Source of the DNA: Perkinsus marinus ATCC 50983
Lineage: Eukaryota > Perkinsozoa > Perkinsida > Perkinsidae
DNA length: 64,000 bases
Assembly: GCF_000006405.1 (NCBI RefSeq)
Contig: NW_003206506.1
Location: forward strand, 219,900-283,899
Direction: 5' to 3'
Shown: positions 11,433 through 21,439 of the stretch, one piece after another
Layout: each line of letters opens with the position of its first letter
Numbering within the stretch: position 1 is the first letter of the stretch
Notes under the pieces: generated by a model
Told to the model about the DNA's origin: nothing
The model's database searches: none
What the model saw: the letters and a program-made list of their open reading frames with translations, nothing else
Position numbers and translations under genes: made by a program

Positions 11433-12410
11433 CTAGACGATAACCACATCAGCACCCGCCGACTTGAACTTTTCCATAACCTTCTGAGCCTCACCCTTAT
11501 CGAGGCCTTTCTTTAGTATCTACCCGAAGGAAAGTTGAAGGGATCGTCCCACGGCGCTGACCTTAGGGAGATCTTCCACCATGTCCTTGGATTCTTTCAA
11601 GCCAAGACCAAGCAGGGCTCGAACCTACCATACGAACCCAGCACCCACACTATGGACAAGAATACGCACCTCTTTCACCACAGTGACTTTCTTGCCGTCT
11701 TCATAGCCCGTGAGCTTTAATGCCACAAGGCTACCTGTTTGGGTTGCTGCTGCTGGTGTTGATGTTGCTCCTGCATCATCAACCATTGGTTTGGGAGCTC
11801 CTTCCTCAGGCTTGGAACGCTCTTCCGAAGGAGCTGAGTGATACCACAATTTCACGCCATACGCCCGTGGGGGCCAGTATTACCCGACTCGACACTCGGC
11901 TGTTGCTGGTGTGGTACAGCTCCCGACTGAGGCAGCATACCACCCATACCATATGGTCGATACATACAGGGCCGGGTGGAAGCATCCAAGCCCGAGAACA
12001 TGTGCATGGGATGTGGGAAGGGCTGTCGGCCAGGTATCGCGCTGGTTGTTATGAAATCTACTATTAATCATGAGGCACTCATCGACCCTTCCCGGGACTA
12101 CTTTCAGACTTCAGTGTGGCTTCGAGGACATCTGCCAGATCCCTCGCGTCCCGCAGGTCCAAGGTCATAATCTGATACTTCACCAGTGACCGTACATCAG
12201 TTCTCATCACAATCGGCTCACTTCGTCCACTATCTCCAGCAAGTGATTCCGCTTCTCAGCTTCGGTAAGCTCGAACATCGAGCTGAAGGCACTACCCACC
12301 TCCCGCAGGTCTGCTGAACCCGTGGACACATGTCGGGTCGCAGAGGCTCGCAAGGACAGGCGGCGGCTGGCTGACGCCAAGCCAGTTAGACGACTCCTTG
12401 CAAGTAACAT
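11433..12410 (-). CDS. MRPL12: Mitochondrial (organellar) ribosomal protein bL12
   Basis: This is the stalk protein of the large ribosomal subunit, which recruits translation GTPases. The ATG at 12410 begins an Arg/Ser/Ala-rich targeting sequence (MLLARSRLTGLASASRRLSL) followed by the N-terminal dimerisation helix region (LLEIVDE, then IMTLDLRDARDLADVLEATLK). A Gln/Pro/Ala-rich hinge follows. The C-terminal domain is clear: SLVALKLTGYEDGKKVTVVK, then VRALLGLGLKESKDMVEDLP, then KKGLDKGEAQKVMEKFKSAG, ending ADVVIV at the TAG at 11433-11435. The bL12 core KxVR..LGLGLKEAK is nearly intact. At least four short introns interrupt it, two of them inside the C-terminal domain (about 11622-11666 and 11521-11563). 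The presequence argues for mitochondrial rather than plastid targeting, though a relic plastid cannot be excluded. Confidence 0.92.
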
Positions 12411-12957
12411 ATAGACGATGGCGGCCCTGAAGTTCCTGGCAGGTTCGGAGAACCAGGTTTCACCAACTCGCCAAGCTTGGTGATTTCGGGTCCTAATGAA
12501 CTCTCGCCAACACGCTCAATCATGGGATACGATCGCTTCTGGACCATATTTCACCTCTTTGGCGTCGATACCTAACGAAATTCACCGAGATGTGGCGGAA
12601 ACTGGTTGAGGTAATCCGCAATTTTGTTCGCCCAAATGATCTATCTCGTTCTGTGCGCACGGTTACAGCAACTTGGTATTGGTGTAACATGTCAGTGGCC
12701 CATATATTGCTATAAAACTTGGTAAACTTATCGGTATTCGCCAAGTACGTGTCGTAAAACGCCGATATATTGGTATAATCATTTGTTTATGAAGATTAGA
12801 CCATCTTTGGCGATATCCGCCTTTTAACGATCACGGTTGGTATGTTCTCGACTCGGAGTCGAATATCGCCAGGTGATTTGTTCAAATCTGGTATTGTGAC
12901 AGGCTTTCGCCACAACTTCTTCATGATCCCTGTCCGGCGAAAGCCGTATCAGGGCCG

Positions 12958-13018
12958 CATACTGCCAAGCTGGCTTTAGCCGCACATGATGTTCGGTTAA
13001 ATCCAGCTTGGCAGTATG
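12958..13018. repeat. Inverted repeat, 16 bp perfect stem extended to 24 bp
   Basis: Arm 12958-12973 (CATACTGCCAAGCTGG) is the exact reverse complement of 13003-13018. Pairing continues inward for eight more positions with one mismatch and one G-T pair, leaving a 13-base loop. A separate 10-bp inverted repeat (GGCTTTCGCC/GGCGAAAGCC, 12902-12911 and 12936-12945) lies just upstream. Confidence 0.85.
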
Positions 13019-13037
13019 AAGGGTGAATTCACTTACA

Positions 13038-13066
13038 TCACTGAAGTGTGCCGCACACTTCAGTGA
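13038..13066. repeat. Perfect 13 bp hairpin with a 3-base loop
   Basis: TCACTGAAGTGTG at 13038-13050 is exactly complementary to CACACTTCAGTGA at 13054-13066, with loop CCG. It is unrelated in sequence to the neighbouring hairpins. Confidence 0.85.
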
Positions 13067-13635
13067 CTCTGATTATGATTATCATGTGACATGGTTCATG
13101 TCTTGTGGTTGGGCGATAGAGCGGTCGAGTACAGGAAAGCTCGCGCGGGGAACCCAGGATCTACTCCCATGAGTTGTTAGCACACTTCGTTCACTTTACG
13201 ACTCAACACTAATAGTTATGGATTTCTTTCACAGAGATAGTATCGTCTCCTTATCCCGTCATTCGATATTGTTATTGCACATTGTACCGCACGCTACACT
13301 ATCTGAACGCAAGTCGTATCAAGTATATGGAGAGCTCAAACATAGAAAAAACTTTTCACATTATCTTCACTTTGCTATCGTAGGCTTCTCGTGATACCTG
13401 ATAACACTGATCGAGATGCTCCACAGAGCATGCTGAACTTACCGGTTTACTTACCAAAAAAGTACTCGAGCGAATACGGATAAAACCGCGATGAGTCGGG
13501 CACCATCTAAGAGATCAGTCTTCGACCGAATACGACTGCTAGCTAACATACGGACACTATCTATTAGATTAGCCGTGGCGCAAATACGAATCACAGCTCA
13601 CATAATGGACGCAATCCACTGGATTAGCGCGACGA

Positions 13636-13674
13636 ACCTCAAGCACTCTTCGTAGTACTGACAGTGCTTGAGGT
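13636..13674. repeat. Perfect 12 bp inverted repeat with a 15-base loop
   Basis: ACCTCAAGCACT at 13636-13647 pairs with AGTGCTTGAGGT at 13663-13674. It lies 16 bases before the next, even stronger hairpin. Confidence 0.85.
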
Positions 13675-13690
13675 ACTTGAGGTGGTGATA

Positions 13691-13729
13691 TTCCGCGTGA
13701 TTGTCAGTATTACTGACAATCATGCGGAA
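13691..13729. repeat. Near-perfect 19 bp palindrome with a 1-base centre
   Basis: The arm at 13691-13709 (TTCCGCGTGATTGTCAGTA) pairs with 13711-13729, with a single G-T wobble and the centre at 13710. Palindromes with almost no spacer are unstable in cloning and often mark recombination or fold-back replication. Confidence 0.88.
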
Positions 13730-13744
13730 GATCAGTGATCTTAC

Positions 13745-13791
13745 CGGCTTTGCCCTCATGGTGATCTTGGATCACCATGAGGGCAAAGCCG
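13745..13791. repeat. Perfect 22 bp hairpin with a 3-base loop
   Basis: The arm at 13745-13766 starts CGGCTTTGCCCTCATGG and is exactly complementary to 13770-13791; the loop is TTG. This is the longest perfect stem in the field and could fold as RNA into a compact rod. Chance occurrence of a 22-bp perfect stem with so short a loop is very unlikely. Confidence 0.9.
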
Positions 13792-14906
13792 TTGGCAAAG
13801 GTATTCACTCGACCTGGCCGAATTAATTCTTGCTAAGTTTGCCGAGACGGCCAAACTCAACGAGGAGGTTGAACAACGTCATATGACCTCTATGAATCGG
13901 TCAGTGATCTCCGATCGTCGTATCTACATAGAGATCCTTCTTTTCGATGGAATGCTCCGACCAAAGCTCGAGTTCCATAAATCATCTACATCGATGGTAA
14001 GGCAATGAGTGTGTTATGCACAGCGGCGGTGATCGATAACCGCAAGCAAGTTAGATTCCCAGTTATTGTAGGTGAGCGCTGCGCGTAACGACTGGGTGAG
14101 TTTCCAACTTTCCCTGAAATCCTAGAATGAACCGTACGACGAACACGTTCCTTAATCTTCAAAATTTTCTTAATGGGGATCCGTTGACCCGAGAATCGGG
14201 TCCCGATTCGGAACTCCCGAACGATCAACGACTTCCTTCGAGCTTTTGCGGCAAGAGTCTTGCCACTACGAGTCAATACCATCGTGACTGTTTAGCACAA
14301 TGCCTAACGCGTATACAATACCGTATCTAATCCCTGACTAACATACCGTTCAGAAGAAACTTAGCCACTAGCGAATGATACACCTCAAATCACAGTAAAT
14401 CACTCATCACTAATCGTTGGACCTAGGCTCAGGTCTAACGTAGGCAAAGGAATTAAGTTAATAATTTCGACTATTTCAATTGGCTCACTTACAGACGCCT
14501 AATGATTAGATCCTAATCCTAGTGTTCACGCACCCCAAGGAACACCCATGCACAAATCTGTGACGCGAAACATGGAGGCTAGCCGCTAGCACAATAGACA
14601 GCATAGACCAAACAGCAAATATCGTAGCAAAAGTACAGTAAATACCGTATTACAAGACACAAATGAACCATAACAGTCAACAGATCTCCGTGCACTGCGC
14701 CGAACCGTACAGTGCTCAACAGTTTACCAGTGGCTCTGATCATCACCATCATCATGATGGCCCATCATTGATGGCAATGGTTGTGCTCGCTGCCAGTGAG
14801 TCACTGGAGCGGTAGTGGTCGTGAACATCATCATTGTGATGACACGCCAGTAGTGGCGTTCACGGGACTGGTGGATCGGAGCTTGATGCGCATCGGCTCG
14901 TTGTGC

Positions 14907-14939
14907 TTATTCACTGAGGAATCCTCAGTTGATGAATAA
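14907..14939. repeat. Two-part hairpin (7 + 7 bp) with a 4-base bulge
   Basis: TTATTCA (14907-14913) pairs with TGAATAA (14933-14939), and inside it CTGAGGA (14914-14920) pairs with TCCTCAG (14922-14928) around one base. The bulge TTGA is on the 3' side. It resembles a miniature structured-RNA stem. Confidence 0.75.
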
Positions 14940-15273
14940 AGAATCCTCCAGCCGTCCAGCCTGGACGACGTCTCCTTCTGCAAAGCCTCCCCCGCCAGAC
15001 TGGCACGTATACGTCTGGCACGCGGAGTTACCTTACGGTGGCCTCTACCACGCGACGTAGACGCATTCGGGTTCATGTGGGAGTGCTGGACACCACCGAT
15101 TTGGTGGCACCAAAACATGAGTCGATAGCCAGGGCGCGCGCTGGTCGACCCATATTTCGCAATCCTATAATCACCTACTTGGCAATTCTTGTGCAGAAGA
15201 CCAACTTGGCGGGAGCTGTCTATGTGCAGTTATTGCCAATACTGAAGTTGGCGGAATGAGAACAACACGCAGA

Positions 15274-15657
15274 TTACTGCACATCTGTTGAGTTTTGCAG
15301 AATCCACCAAATCTTAGTCCAAATCAGTTGTAGAGTAACGTATTTCATCACATTGCTGTAATCTGTTCCAACACTGGTATCACCTATAATTCCTGTCATT
15401 AGGCCTGCGAATCTGTTTGGCGTCATTTTGGCGAATTCTGAGTTGGCGAAATCTGATACAGCCGGCAGGTTGCGCATGAAAAAAGCGCTCGCCCAAAAGG
15501 CACGATCGGTTTGTGGAGTGGAGGAGGGAGCGTAGACGGAGATCGGAAAATATTTAGAAGTGTATCCCAGAATATCTACCAACTTAAAGTCCATCGAAAC
15601 GATGCCTAGGATAGAAGTTATGATGAAACTTGCGAAGGTCGCATTCGAATTGGCCAT
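15274..15657 (-). CDS. Open reading frame of 127 codons, unrecognised
   Basis: The frame starts MANSNATFASFIITSILG and contains two mildly hydrophobic stretches, with no recognisable domain. It lies in a stretch where the motif TTGGCG(A) occurs several times (15203, 15245, 15418-15450), so the frame may be a by-product of repeats. No neighbouring exon joins it. I keep it only as a possible gene. Confidence 0.25.
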   Translation of the reverse strand: MANSNATFASFIITSILGIVSMDFKLVDILGYTSKYFPISVYAPSSTPQTDRAFWASAFFMRNLPAVSDFANSEFAKMTPNRFAGLMTGIIGDTSVGTDYSNVMKYVTLQLIWTKIWWILQNSTDVQ

Positions 15658-16387
15658 TTAGTCGGTGACTTTACGCTTTCGATGAGGAGATGTGCTACAG
15701 GCATACAGTATTGCTTCAACTGGGCGCAACAACCATACCAATAAAAGTGCTGTACAAACAGCACTCATGCTCGACCGTTTACTACGGTGTGGAGCAGTCA
15801 GATATGTCACGACGCGTATGGGGCTTGCTGGTTAACAGAAGATCCGCATATTTATCTTACCACCCTTGGCTCGAGAGCAGCGTCAATTACTGTGTTTGGA
15901 TAACCATCCTATCGGAAAATTTCTCCGCCATAGTTTGCCAATGGCCCGTGGGAAGAGCTCATAACGATGGAATCATCACCAAGGGTTTAGATGGTCTTCC
16001 TTTCGCTGCTTTTCAGTGAGGGAGCCTGAGCAAGCTGCAGGCGACAAAATATAGTTTTCTCCGTGTGTGGTATGAGATCGGTTCTAGCTCGTCGAAACGA
16101 ATGAGCGATTTTCCTTATCTCGCAACGTTTTGGGCCTTTCACCCGCCAGATGACATGCTTCTCGCTGAGAACATTTGAGGCGAAGTTTACAGGTCAGATG
16201 ATGAGGATGAGAACTTCCCTACCCAGAAATGCGACCACGAAGAGGGACCGCCCTTCTCGGGTAGTCAGGACCCGAGTTGAACCCCCTGTATAAGCTTGAT
16301 CAGGCTTGCCAGCTCCTCGCCTCTTAAGACTACTACATTCTCATTGTTACGAATCTGGCAGTCTGCGATTCAGTTAATCATTCCCTC

Positions 16388-18071
16388 ATGGGCGCCCGAC
16401 TTTCCTACCTAATTAACCGAGCTAGATACAAAGTCCGGCGGGCAACTCGTCGAACGAAAAGACGACTCAAGGCTTGGGAAGAAGTCACTTTCAATACTTT
16501 CCAGGCTTTTGCCTATCTACCGTACGAGTCTGACGACAAGAGCATCGTCCACAAGGTTAAGGGCCACACGCTGTACTATGAGACAAAACTTGATCGTACA
16601 TGCCGGCCATTTGACGTTACTATCGACTTCAATACGACAATCGATTCGTCCTCCTTTCCAGGGGTGGACGCACGTGAGTCATCATCTCTGAACTGGCTAG
16701 AATATGATATCATTGTGTCAGGCTTCGTGATTAAGAAATTCGACTTTAACGACAGCTCGTGGATAGCTATACGGGTGAGCTCCGCTCTAGTTGAGCGAAT
16801 ACAGGATTGGTGGTCCTCATCAGCCGCGTAATAAGACACTCAAACCGAAAGTCCGTCGCGCAATAGTGTTCGATATAATGAGGCGAGCCTACACAGGTGA
16901 ATGGGATGAGGACTATGATATCATCGAACGAGGCTTCCTAAAGAGAAAAGTAGTCCACCCTCGTAAATTGATTCTATTCCTCAAGTATGGTCTGACAGAT
17001 GCAGAGTGAGGAGTACGTTGGAATGGAAGGGCCTAAGCACATCCTAGTTATCCAAGCCGCACGATCACGAGACCTATGGGTGTGCCACAGACTATTAGAC
17101 CCAATAGAGCCTATTCCACACGCCGCTCCGATGCTCACTTCTCGCTCACTGTCCATGACGCCTGAGAGTCAGCAGTCCTCAATCAACACTATGAAGCCTC
17201 GCAGACATACGTTCGCTGTGAGTCCTATCAGGAGCTTCACGCTTCGACACTTGCCATCTTGTCGTAGAGTGCTCTATCGATTTCAATGAGTAGAACACAT
17301 ACTCTTAAAGCGAGAGAGATAGAGCCGCTCCCCTGGAAGCCTATGTTGCCGTAAGCCTTTCTCACGATGAAGTAAATACTCCACTTGCTAGGGCGATAGT
17401 GAAGCTCTACGATGAGATCATACGAAGATGCGATCGTTCGGCCTCGAGGAAGAAGAGACATAATTCTATCATCAAGAAAGTGAGCGGAGCGTGCTGTGGG
17501 CTAGTACTTCCAGTCTGACATTCTCTTAGACGCCTTTTCCTGGAGCCACGTCCGAGCTTGAACTGGCCGAAGAGCGAACGCTACGAGCTGATAGGGAAAG
17601 GAAGGCGAATGAACGCAGTAGAATAAAACACGCAAGTAAAAATGTGGAAAACTCCTCGATGGGCCAAGTGGAGTGATCTCTGTCAGACACAGCAGGAGAA
17701 CGACCGCGGATCAAGAAGACTCCCACAACTGACTGGGTTCTGGCGGCTGCCAAGCTTTATGGTAGGCGACGATGAGGTTGACCCATTCTAAGGCATTCCT
17801 CAGCTGATCGAAGGGCGGCAATGAAAACGGCGGTTACGATGTGAGCTCGTCGGCCTACACGTCGAGGAAGTCTCCGACCCGCCCTCCGAAAGTATCATCC
17901 TTCGCATGAAGAGGCTTGAAGAACATACTTGGATGTTGATACTCGCAGTGTTGCGTTAAGTAGTAACTTCATAATGCTCTCTCCTACAAGCCAACACGAG
18001 TGATAGACCTAGATGACGACACTAAACTCAAAAGCGTGGGGAATATCCTGGCTGCGGTAGAAACAATGTAA
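16388..18071 (+). CDS. Uncharacterised multi-exon gene with basic N-terminus and charged helices
   Basis: The ATG at 16388 opens a strongly basic helix (MGARLSYLINRARYKVRRAT) followed by a mixed alpha/beta stretch with FDVTIDFNTTID and LEYDIIVSGFVIKKFDF. A 46-base GT-AG intron (about 16761-16806) joins to KPKVRRAIVFDIMRRAYTGEW and DEDYDIIERGFLKRK. Later exon-like pieces are LSHDEVNTPLARAIVKLYDE, GATSELELAEERTLRADRER (likely coiled), and SIILRMKRLEEHTWMLILA. The last exon is VIDLDDDTKLKSVGNILAAV..ETM, ending TAA at 18069-18071 after a 43-base intron. No known family is recognised. The order of middle exons is not secure. The repeated acidic-aromatic phrase EYDIIVSGFVIKKFDF / DYDIIERGFLKRK hints at two copies of one small domain. 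Confidence 0.55.
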
Positions 18072-18113
18072 CTGCCGCTGTTGCCAATCAGGTAGTGTTG
18101 TTGAGCACACCGT

Positions 18114-18763
18114 TTAAGGAGAGAGCTGCATGATAGCCTCGACGATGTCGTTGTTAGCAGCCTTGAGGGCCTTAACAGCCTTGCCCCTTGAGCAGTTCAC
18201 TTGGCTCATGACGAGCTCAATGTCCTTGGCCTCAACACCGGTCTCATCGACCTCACCCTCGTCCTCCTCGGGCTCGGCAGCAGCAGTGGTCTCAGTGGCC
18301 TCAGTGGACTCGACGTTAGAGACCTCAGGAGTAGAGGTGAACTGCGAAGCGGCAGCGGCCTGAGAGGCGGCGGACATGTCCTCAATTCGGGCCTCGCCGA
18401 ACACAACGTAAGTGTCGGCGTGGGGGGCCTTCATGACATCAGGCTCGGAGATGACGAAGAGCATCTGAAGAGATAGGATGTAGATCTACAAGACAAACAT
18501 TTTGAAGCTGGAATTACGTTCTTGCCCTTCCTGCAGGTAACCCTGACGACATCGGGGACAGCCTTCATGCCGAGCTTCTGCATGGCCCTACGTGCCTTCT
18601 TCTCGGCACGATTGAGCTTGGCATGCATCTCGGGCATGGCACCACCCTCAGGGACCTCACCGTTGGTGGCCTCCAAGGTGGGCATCTCGTCATCGGTATC
18701 AGTGTCGGATTCGACGACACCCTCCTCTACCTCTTTAACAGGGATCTCTTCAACACGGGACAT
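18114..18763 (-). CDS. NACA: Nascent polypeptide-associated complex subunit alpha
   Basis: It binds nascent chains at the ribosomal exit tunnel with NAC-beta. Two exons: ATG at 18763 ([20 protein letters not shown]) to 18518, a 53-base intron (18465-18517), then 18464 to the stop at 18114. The acidic N-terminus is followed by the NAC domain ([20 protein letters not shown], then TCRKGKN / [31 protein letters not shown]), an Ala/Glu-rich linker, and the C-terminal UBA domain ([38 protein letters not shown]). Length (about 197 residues) and domain order match the family. An in-frame TTG upstream of the ATG is not needed as a start. Confidence 0.97.
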
Positions 18764-19060
18764 GCTACTACGGACTGGCAACTACTGCTACAACATAAAA
18801 GCATCGAACATGGCCCATTGTACATCCTCAATTACTCTTCCCCGGGAAGAATGAGCCCCACAAACTTCCCCCTCAGCCTGTGCTCGTCTTAAACGGTATC
18901 GAAGCGGACCATAAGCCCTTACTAGTGACATCCGTTACCAGGGAAGCAGTGAAAGGGCTCTATTCCCGTGAGCTTTAGAATTTTTCAGCGCGCGCCATCG
19001 CGATCGATTCTGTCGATGGCCGCGGATTCTCCCCCAGCGCGGTTTGAGTAGGGAGTGTCA

Positions 19061-20055
19061 ATGAAGGACTCCAGCGATTGGGAGCCAACAGACTTCTCCA
19101 GTTCGAACTCGGGCTTCTTAGTCGCTAAAGTCCAGGTAAGAATGGGCTCGTGGGTGAGTTGGCTGAGGACTATCCTAGACGAATCGTGTGTTAATTATTG
19201 AGAAATTAGTCGTACTGAATTGTAGAAACCAATATAGTGAAGGATAGGTATAATGGGCTTTTTAGAGACTGGGAGCAGCCAATGAGGATGCACACAACTT
19301 GGCGAAGAAGGAGGAATCGAGTCCCACCAGGAAACGATCAAATGATCTGATAGAAAAACAGGAAAAGAAGTTCGCGGAGGATCCTCTCAAAGATGACTTG
19401 TACGATCCAGACATGGACGATAAGGATGAAGAGTAATGCGGCTTTTCGATCTTTCTTGTGATCTAACTCTCGTTTGGGCTTCCGGAACTGCTGAAATACG
19501 ACTCTACCAATCGGGTATTTGATAAGCCGATCGTATACTTGATTTTTACTTGTGAAATCTGATTAAAATTTTGATTTCTAGATTCGTGCAACAACTTCGA
19601 AGTCTCGCCACCGTCTTAGCTCAGGTTCGTAAACCAATTCATTCACGTTGAGGGTACGGAGGATGGCGAACAGCAAGGCGGTAGTAGACGGCGGAAAGTG
19701 AAGCATTCGGACGCTGTTCTATCCTGTCCACAATGCTTTACGCAAATATGCTATGTCTGCCAGGAACATACTCGGTACTACAATTTCCCATCATCTCGAG
19801 TCACTGTAACGGCTCAGGTATAGTAATCAATATCGGGCAGTAGAGGTTCGGAATTGTCGAGTTGATGAGGATAAGGTTACGTCGTATAAGGACGGACCGG
19901 ACACTTACAATCCTGTAGTACTACTCTCACTTCTCCTTCTCTATTTCCTTGTGGCAGGTCTATTGTAGTAACTGCGGACTTCAAGTAGCAATGCGAGATC
20001 GCTCGGATGGGGTTTACCATATTTTTGACTGTATTAAAGACGACCCGCGAGAGTA
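19061..20055 (+). CDS. EAPP: E2F-associated phosphoprotein (EAPP) family protein
   Basis: The ATG at 19061 gives MKDSSDWEPTDFSSSNSG; an upstream ATG at 19015 is possible only with a very short intron. Four or five exons follow. Conserved EAPP elements are the acidic box DPLKDDLYDPDMDDKDEEF (about 19381-19435), then VLSCPQCFTQICYVCQEH with CxxC pairs, YRAVEVRNCRVDEDKV, YNPVYCSNCGLQVAM, and the end GVYHIFDCI, which together form the expected zinc-binding C-terminus. It stops at TAG 20053-20055. In animals this nuclear protein modulates E2F transcription; in a protist only the domain, not the partner, can be inferred. It ends about 100 bases before the proteasome gene on the same strand. Confidence 0.88.
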
Positions 20056-20159
20056 GCTACGTTTCTAAATATCTCCTATTTTGAGTCTAGTGTCTTCACT
20101 TGATTGATCGGCGCCCTTGGTAGCTTTGTAGGGTTTTTTGTGTCGAATTTCAATAGACA

Positions 20160-21405
20160 ATGGACTCAGCTTCATCACAGTACATCTCCGCTGTCTCTGA
20201 GAACCGCGGCGGGTTCAGCTTTGACAATGTAAACGTAGTGGAGCCCCAGTATCGGTAGTAATCATTTCCTTTAGGTCAAGCGCAACAAGCAAATGGTCGC
20301 CAACGGTGTGATCCGTCCCTTCACTACTATGAAGACTGGTAGGCTCATCATCTCTATTCAGCACACACGACAGTGGTCCCATGATGGCAGGTACCACCAT
20401 CTGTGGTGTTGTCTGTGCCTCTTGTGTTGTTCTTGGGGCTGATACCAGAGCCACTACTGGCCCTATCGTGGCTGATAAGAACTGCAATAAGCTGCATTAC
20501 ATGGCTGAGAACATCTATTGCGGTATTGTTCACTCCATGTTGCTAGGTCAAGCATGTCAATTTCTTTTCAGCTGGTGCCGGTACTGCTGCTGACCTAGAG
20601 CATACTACGAAGAAGATCAGAAGTCAGATGGAGCTTCACAGGCTAGCCACTGAGGCCCAGGTACAATCGCTGCTTCATATCGCTACTTATGATCTCTGGT
20701 GTTCAGCCTCGTGTCGGGACTTGTGTGAAACGGTTGTCTGACTACCTCTTCCAATACCAGGGATATGTCGGCTGCGCGTTGGTGAGCCTTCTTGTCAATC
20801 GTTCGATGGAAGTTCTCCCTGCAGGTTCTTGGTGGTGTTGATGTGAAGGGGCCTCAACTCTATCAGATTTACCCTCATGGGTGATATCTCAGTTACCGAA
20901 TTCTCCACAACAACCTTGTATCGATCAGGTCCACCGATTCCCTCCCTTTTGCTGCAATGGGCAGCGGTAGTCTCGCGGCTATGTCCGTCCTGGAGACAGG
21001 GTATTATGGGTTCATTGTTAGTATCTTACACGTGGCCTTATGCAGATACAAGGACAATATGACTGCTGATGAGGGTGTTGAACTTGTGAAGAAGGCGATT
21101 ACGGCTGGTGTCATGAACGATCTTGGATCTGGTGGGAACGTCGACTGCGTCATCATCACCAAAGACAACAGCCCGAAACACATCAGGCCAGCAGCTCGAC
21201 CGACACCAAGGTATTGCTAGTGTTCGCTTTTTGAATCGTAGGTCTCTTCCTATTCAGGACGTTCCGGAACCCTGCTGGATATAAATTCCCTATTGGTACT
21301 ACCCCAGTGGTGACTAGCGTGACGAAAACAATCTTGAAAGACGGCGAATTCGTGGCGATCGATGCCGATGGGGACCAGGAAATGGTAGTGGTGTCAACTA
21401 CCTGA
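20160..21405 (+). CDS. PSMB7: 20S proteasome subunit beta type-7 (beta-2, trypsin-like)
   Basis: A catalytic subunit of the proteasome core. The ATG is at 20160 ([19 protein letters not shown]). A propeptide leads to the active N-terminal threonine in [20 protein letters not shown], with the catalytic Asp in GADTRAT and Lys in [19 protein letters not shown]. Later exons give [55 protein letters not shown], and [20 protein letters not shown] followed by [14 protein letters not shown]. At least six short introns are present. The last exon ends [12 protein letters not shown] at TGA 21403-21405; an alternative 46-base intron would end it at 21439 with MVQA. Catalytic residues are all present. Confidence 0.95.
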
Positions 21406-21439
21406 TCTGGTGTTTATCATTGTATGCAGGTACAAGCTT

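Larger units (their letters stand above)
12849..15120. repeat. Field of many unrelated, mostly perfect DNA hairpins
   Basis: About 2.3 kb with no recognisable gene holds at least a dozen inverted repeats of 6-24 bp, each with its own sequence and most with loops of 1-15 bases. Examples: 12902-12945, 12958-13018, 13038-13066, 13636-13674, 13691-13729, 13745-13791, 14186-14209, 14746-14760, 14793-14807, 14907-14939, 14953-14967 and 14994-15019. The arms are not copies of one another, so this is not a simple repeat family. Open frames here (13986-14282 -, 14831-15118 -) are basic and probably by-products of the inverted structure. It could be a cluster of structured RNA genes, a recombination-prone locus or a decayed fold-back element. 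Confidence 0.6.

Noticed and set aside
11249-11494. Minus-strand ORF of 81 codons at the end of the bL12 gene
   Set aside because: It is an out-of-frame shadow across the bL12 C-terminal exon, which itself encodes AGADVVIV in another frame.
11850-11905. A 29-base intron in the bL12 gene
   Set aside because: A donor at about 11899 (GAGTCGG|GTAATA) gives a 50-base in-frame intron, in line with the others.
13107-13165. tRNA-like segment (GGGCGATAGAGCGGTCGAG...)
   Set aside because: It does not close an acceptor stem and lacks the GGTTCRANYCC box, so no tRNA fold can be supported.
12849-15120. CRISPR-like array
   Set aside because: The stems differ in sequence from each other, spacing is irregular, there are no direct repeats or cas genes, and the host is eukaryotic.
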